A DNA stretch of 64,000 nucleotides from Stigmatella ashevillena (GTDB taxonomy: Bacteria > Myxococcota > Myxococcia > Myxococcales > Myxococcaceae): contig NZ_JAQNDM010000002.1 in NCBI RefSeq assembly GCF_028368975.1, forward strand, positions 2,986,007 through 3,050,006, read 5' to 3'. Position 1 is the first letter of the stretch. Each line of letters starts with the position of its first letter. Made by a program: the position numbers and the translations under genes. Shown here piece after piece: positions 63,327-64,000 of the stretch. The notes beneath the pieces were generated by a model. That model had not been told where the DNA came from, ran no database searches, and saw nothing but the letters and a program-made list of their open reading frames with translations.

Positions 63327-64000
63327 TCACGGCAGGCCCCCCACCAGCATCGCGAGATTGGGGGGCAAGACCTCGGTCAGCCAAGGGCCCAGCAACAGGA
63401 TCTCCAGGCCCGCCAGGGCCAACCACGGACCAAAGGGGATGTTCGTCTTGCCCGGGACCCAGTCGACCTCCTGCCCTGCCTCATCCTTCGGCTCGTCCGG
63501 GATGGGCTGGAACAACAAGCAGACGGGAACACCGATCAGGCGGCGCCACCAGGACAAGCCAGGCTTCAGAAACTCCCACGTCATCGTCAGCTCGGGCTCG
63601 GGCGCCTCCTGCTCCTCCTGCCGGGCAGTGCCCTGCCCCTCTGCCCGAGGGCCGGCCCGCCCGGTGAGGGCGATCAACAAGATGCCCACCACCGCGCCCT
63701 GGAACGACGAGAGAAAGAGGATCCCCAGCAACGAGCGCCACGTCAGGAAGCCCCCCAGCATCGCCACCAAGTACTTGTCACCGCCGCCCAACGCCTCCTT
63801 CCCCAACAACTTCCACCCCAGGTACTCCATCAACCGGAAGACCAGGAACCCTACCGCCGCCCCCACCGCCGCATCGCGCAGCGCCTCCGCCCCTTGCACT
63901 CCCGCCAGCCCCACCCCCAGGACAATTCCCGGCACCGTGAGCGAGAAGGGAAGGATCCAATGCTCCAGATCAATAAAGGTGAGCGGGATCAACAAGGTGA
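63327..64000 (-). CDS. pilD: Prepilin peptidase/N-methyltransferase PilD, C-terminal part (cut by window edge)
   Basis: The frame stays open to the right edge, so the N-terminal methylase-related part is missing. The peptidase aspartates are seen: FIDLEHWILP (first Asp) and GGGDKYLVAMLGGF (GxGD motif, second Asp). A charged stretch of about 65 residues (roughly GRAGPRAEGQG to QEVDWVPG) separates these from the conserved GKTNIPFGPWLALAG, unlike the compact loop of typical PilD proteins. PilD cleaves and methylates prepilins for the pilus and type II secretion systems. It precedes pilS2 by 16 bp. Confidence 0.9.
   Translation of the reverse strand, partial: TLLIPLTFIDLEHWILPFSLTVPGIVLGVGLAGVQGAEALRDAAVGAAVGFLVFRLMEYLGWKLLGKEALGGGDKYLVAMLGGFLTWRSLLGILFLSSFQGAVVGILLIALTGRAGPRAEGQGTARQEEQEAPEPELTMTWEFLKPGLSWWRRLIGVPVCLLFQPIPDEPKDEAGQEVDWVPGKTNIPFGPWLALAGLEILLLGPWLTEVLPPNLAMLVGGLP

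Overview
The window is high-GC, densely coded bacterial DNA. Codon use, the many Asp-Ala-Gly-tailed lipoproteins, a MYXO-CTERM-like tail on a giant subtilase, a CarF-type desaturase and a type IV pilus cluster in Myxococcus order all point to a myxobacterium of the suborder Cystobacterineae (Myxococcus/Stigmatella/Cystobacter/Archangium group). No rRNA, tRNA, CRISPR array, insertion sequence or prophage is visible.

Region 1 (1-10.8 kb) is mixed single genes: an FkbM methyltransferase cut by the left edge, a MaoC-type hydratase, two GNAT acetyltransferases, a stand-alone PolB-type exonuclease-like protein, an SDR, an OpgC-like membrane acyltransferase, a small PEGA protein, lipoproteins, a cellulose-synthase-like glycosyltransferase and a D-Ala-D-Ala ligase.

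Region 2 (10.8-21 kb) is an envelope and cell-wall block on the minus strand. A photoactive-yellow-protein (PYP) homologue is followed by ftsE-ftsX-envC with ATGA overlaps, then a hydrolase, a CtpA protease and a large PEGA/coiled-coil protein. Next to it lie carF (plasmalogen desaturase, light signalling in Myxococcus) and murI.

Region 3 (21-28.8 kb) is a lipoprotein diverging from tolQ-tolR-tolA/tonB-tolB, which continues into an aminotransferase, an exopolyphosphatase-like protein and an MFS transporter.

Region 4 (28.8-39.7 kb) holds a 1921-residue secreted subtilase with Ig-like repeats, an octaheme cytochrome c coupled to a small membrane protein, a PlsC-type acyltransferase and a lipoprotein.

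Region 5 (39.7-47.6 kb) is an outer-membrane assembly pair: tamB followed by an Omp85 protein with an unusually long POTRA region, preceded by an ExeA/GspA-type ATPase.

Region 6 (47.6-64 kb) is the type IV pilus and polarity cluster, read right to left: pilD (cut by the right edge), pilS2, pilR2, pilM-N-O-P-Q, a repeat-bearing lipoprotein, a Roadblock/LC7 (MglB-like) protein, efp, accB, accC and the TPR protein SgmX. The order matches the Myxococcus xanthus pil locus as I remember it. The most interesting points are the PYP homologue with all key chromophore-site residues at the head of ftsEX-envC and near carF, the MglB-like protein next to pilQ and sgmX, the long-POTRA Omp85 paired with TamB, the octaheme-HEAT cytochrome pair, and the 12-bp tandem repeat in a low-GC lipoprotein gene inside the conserved pil cluster.
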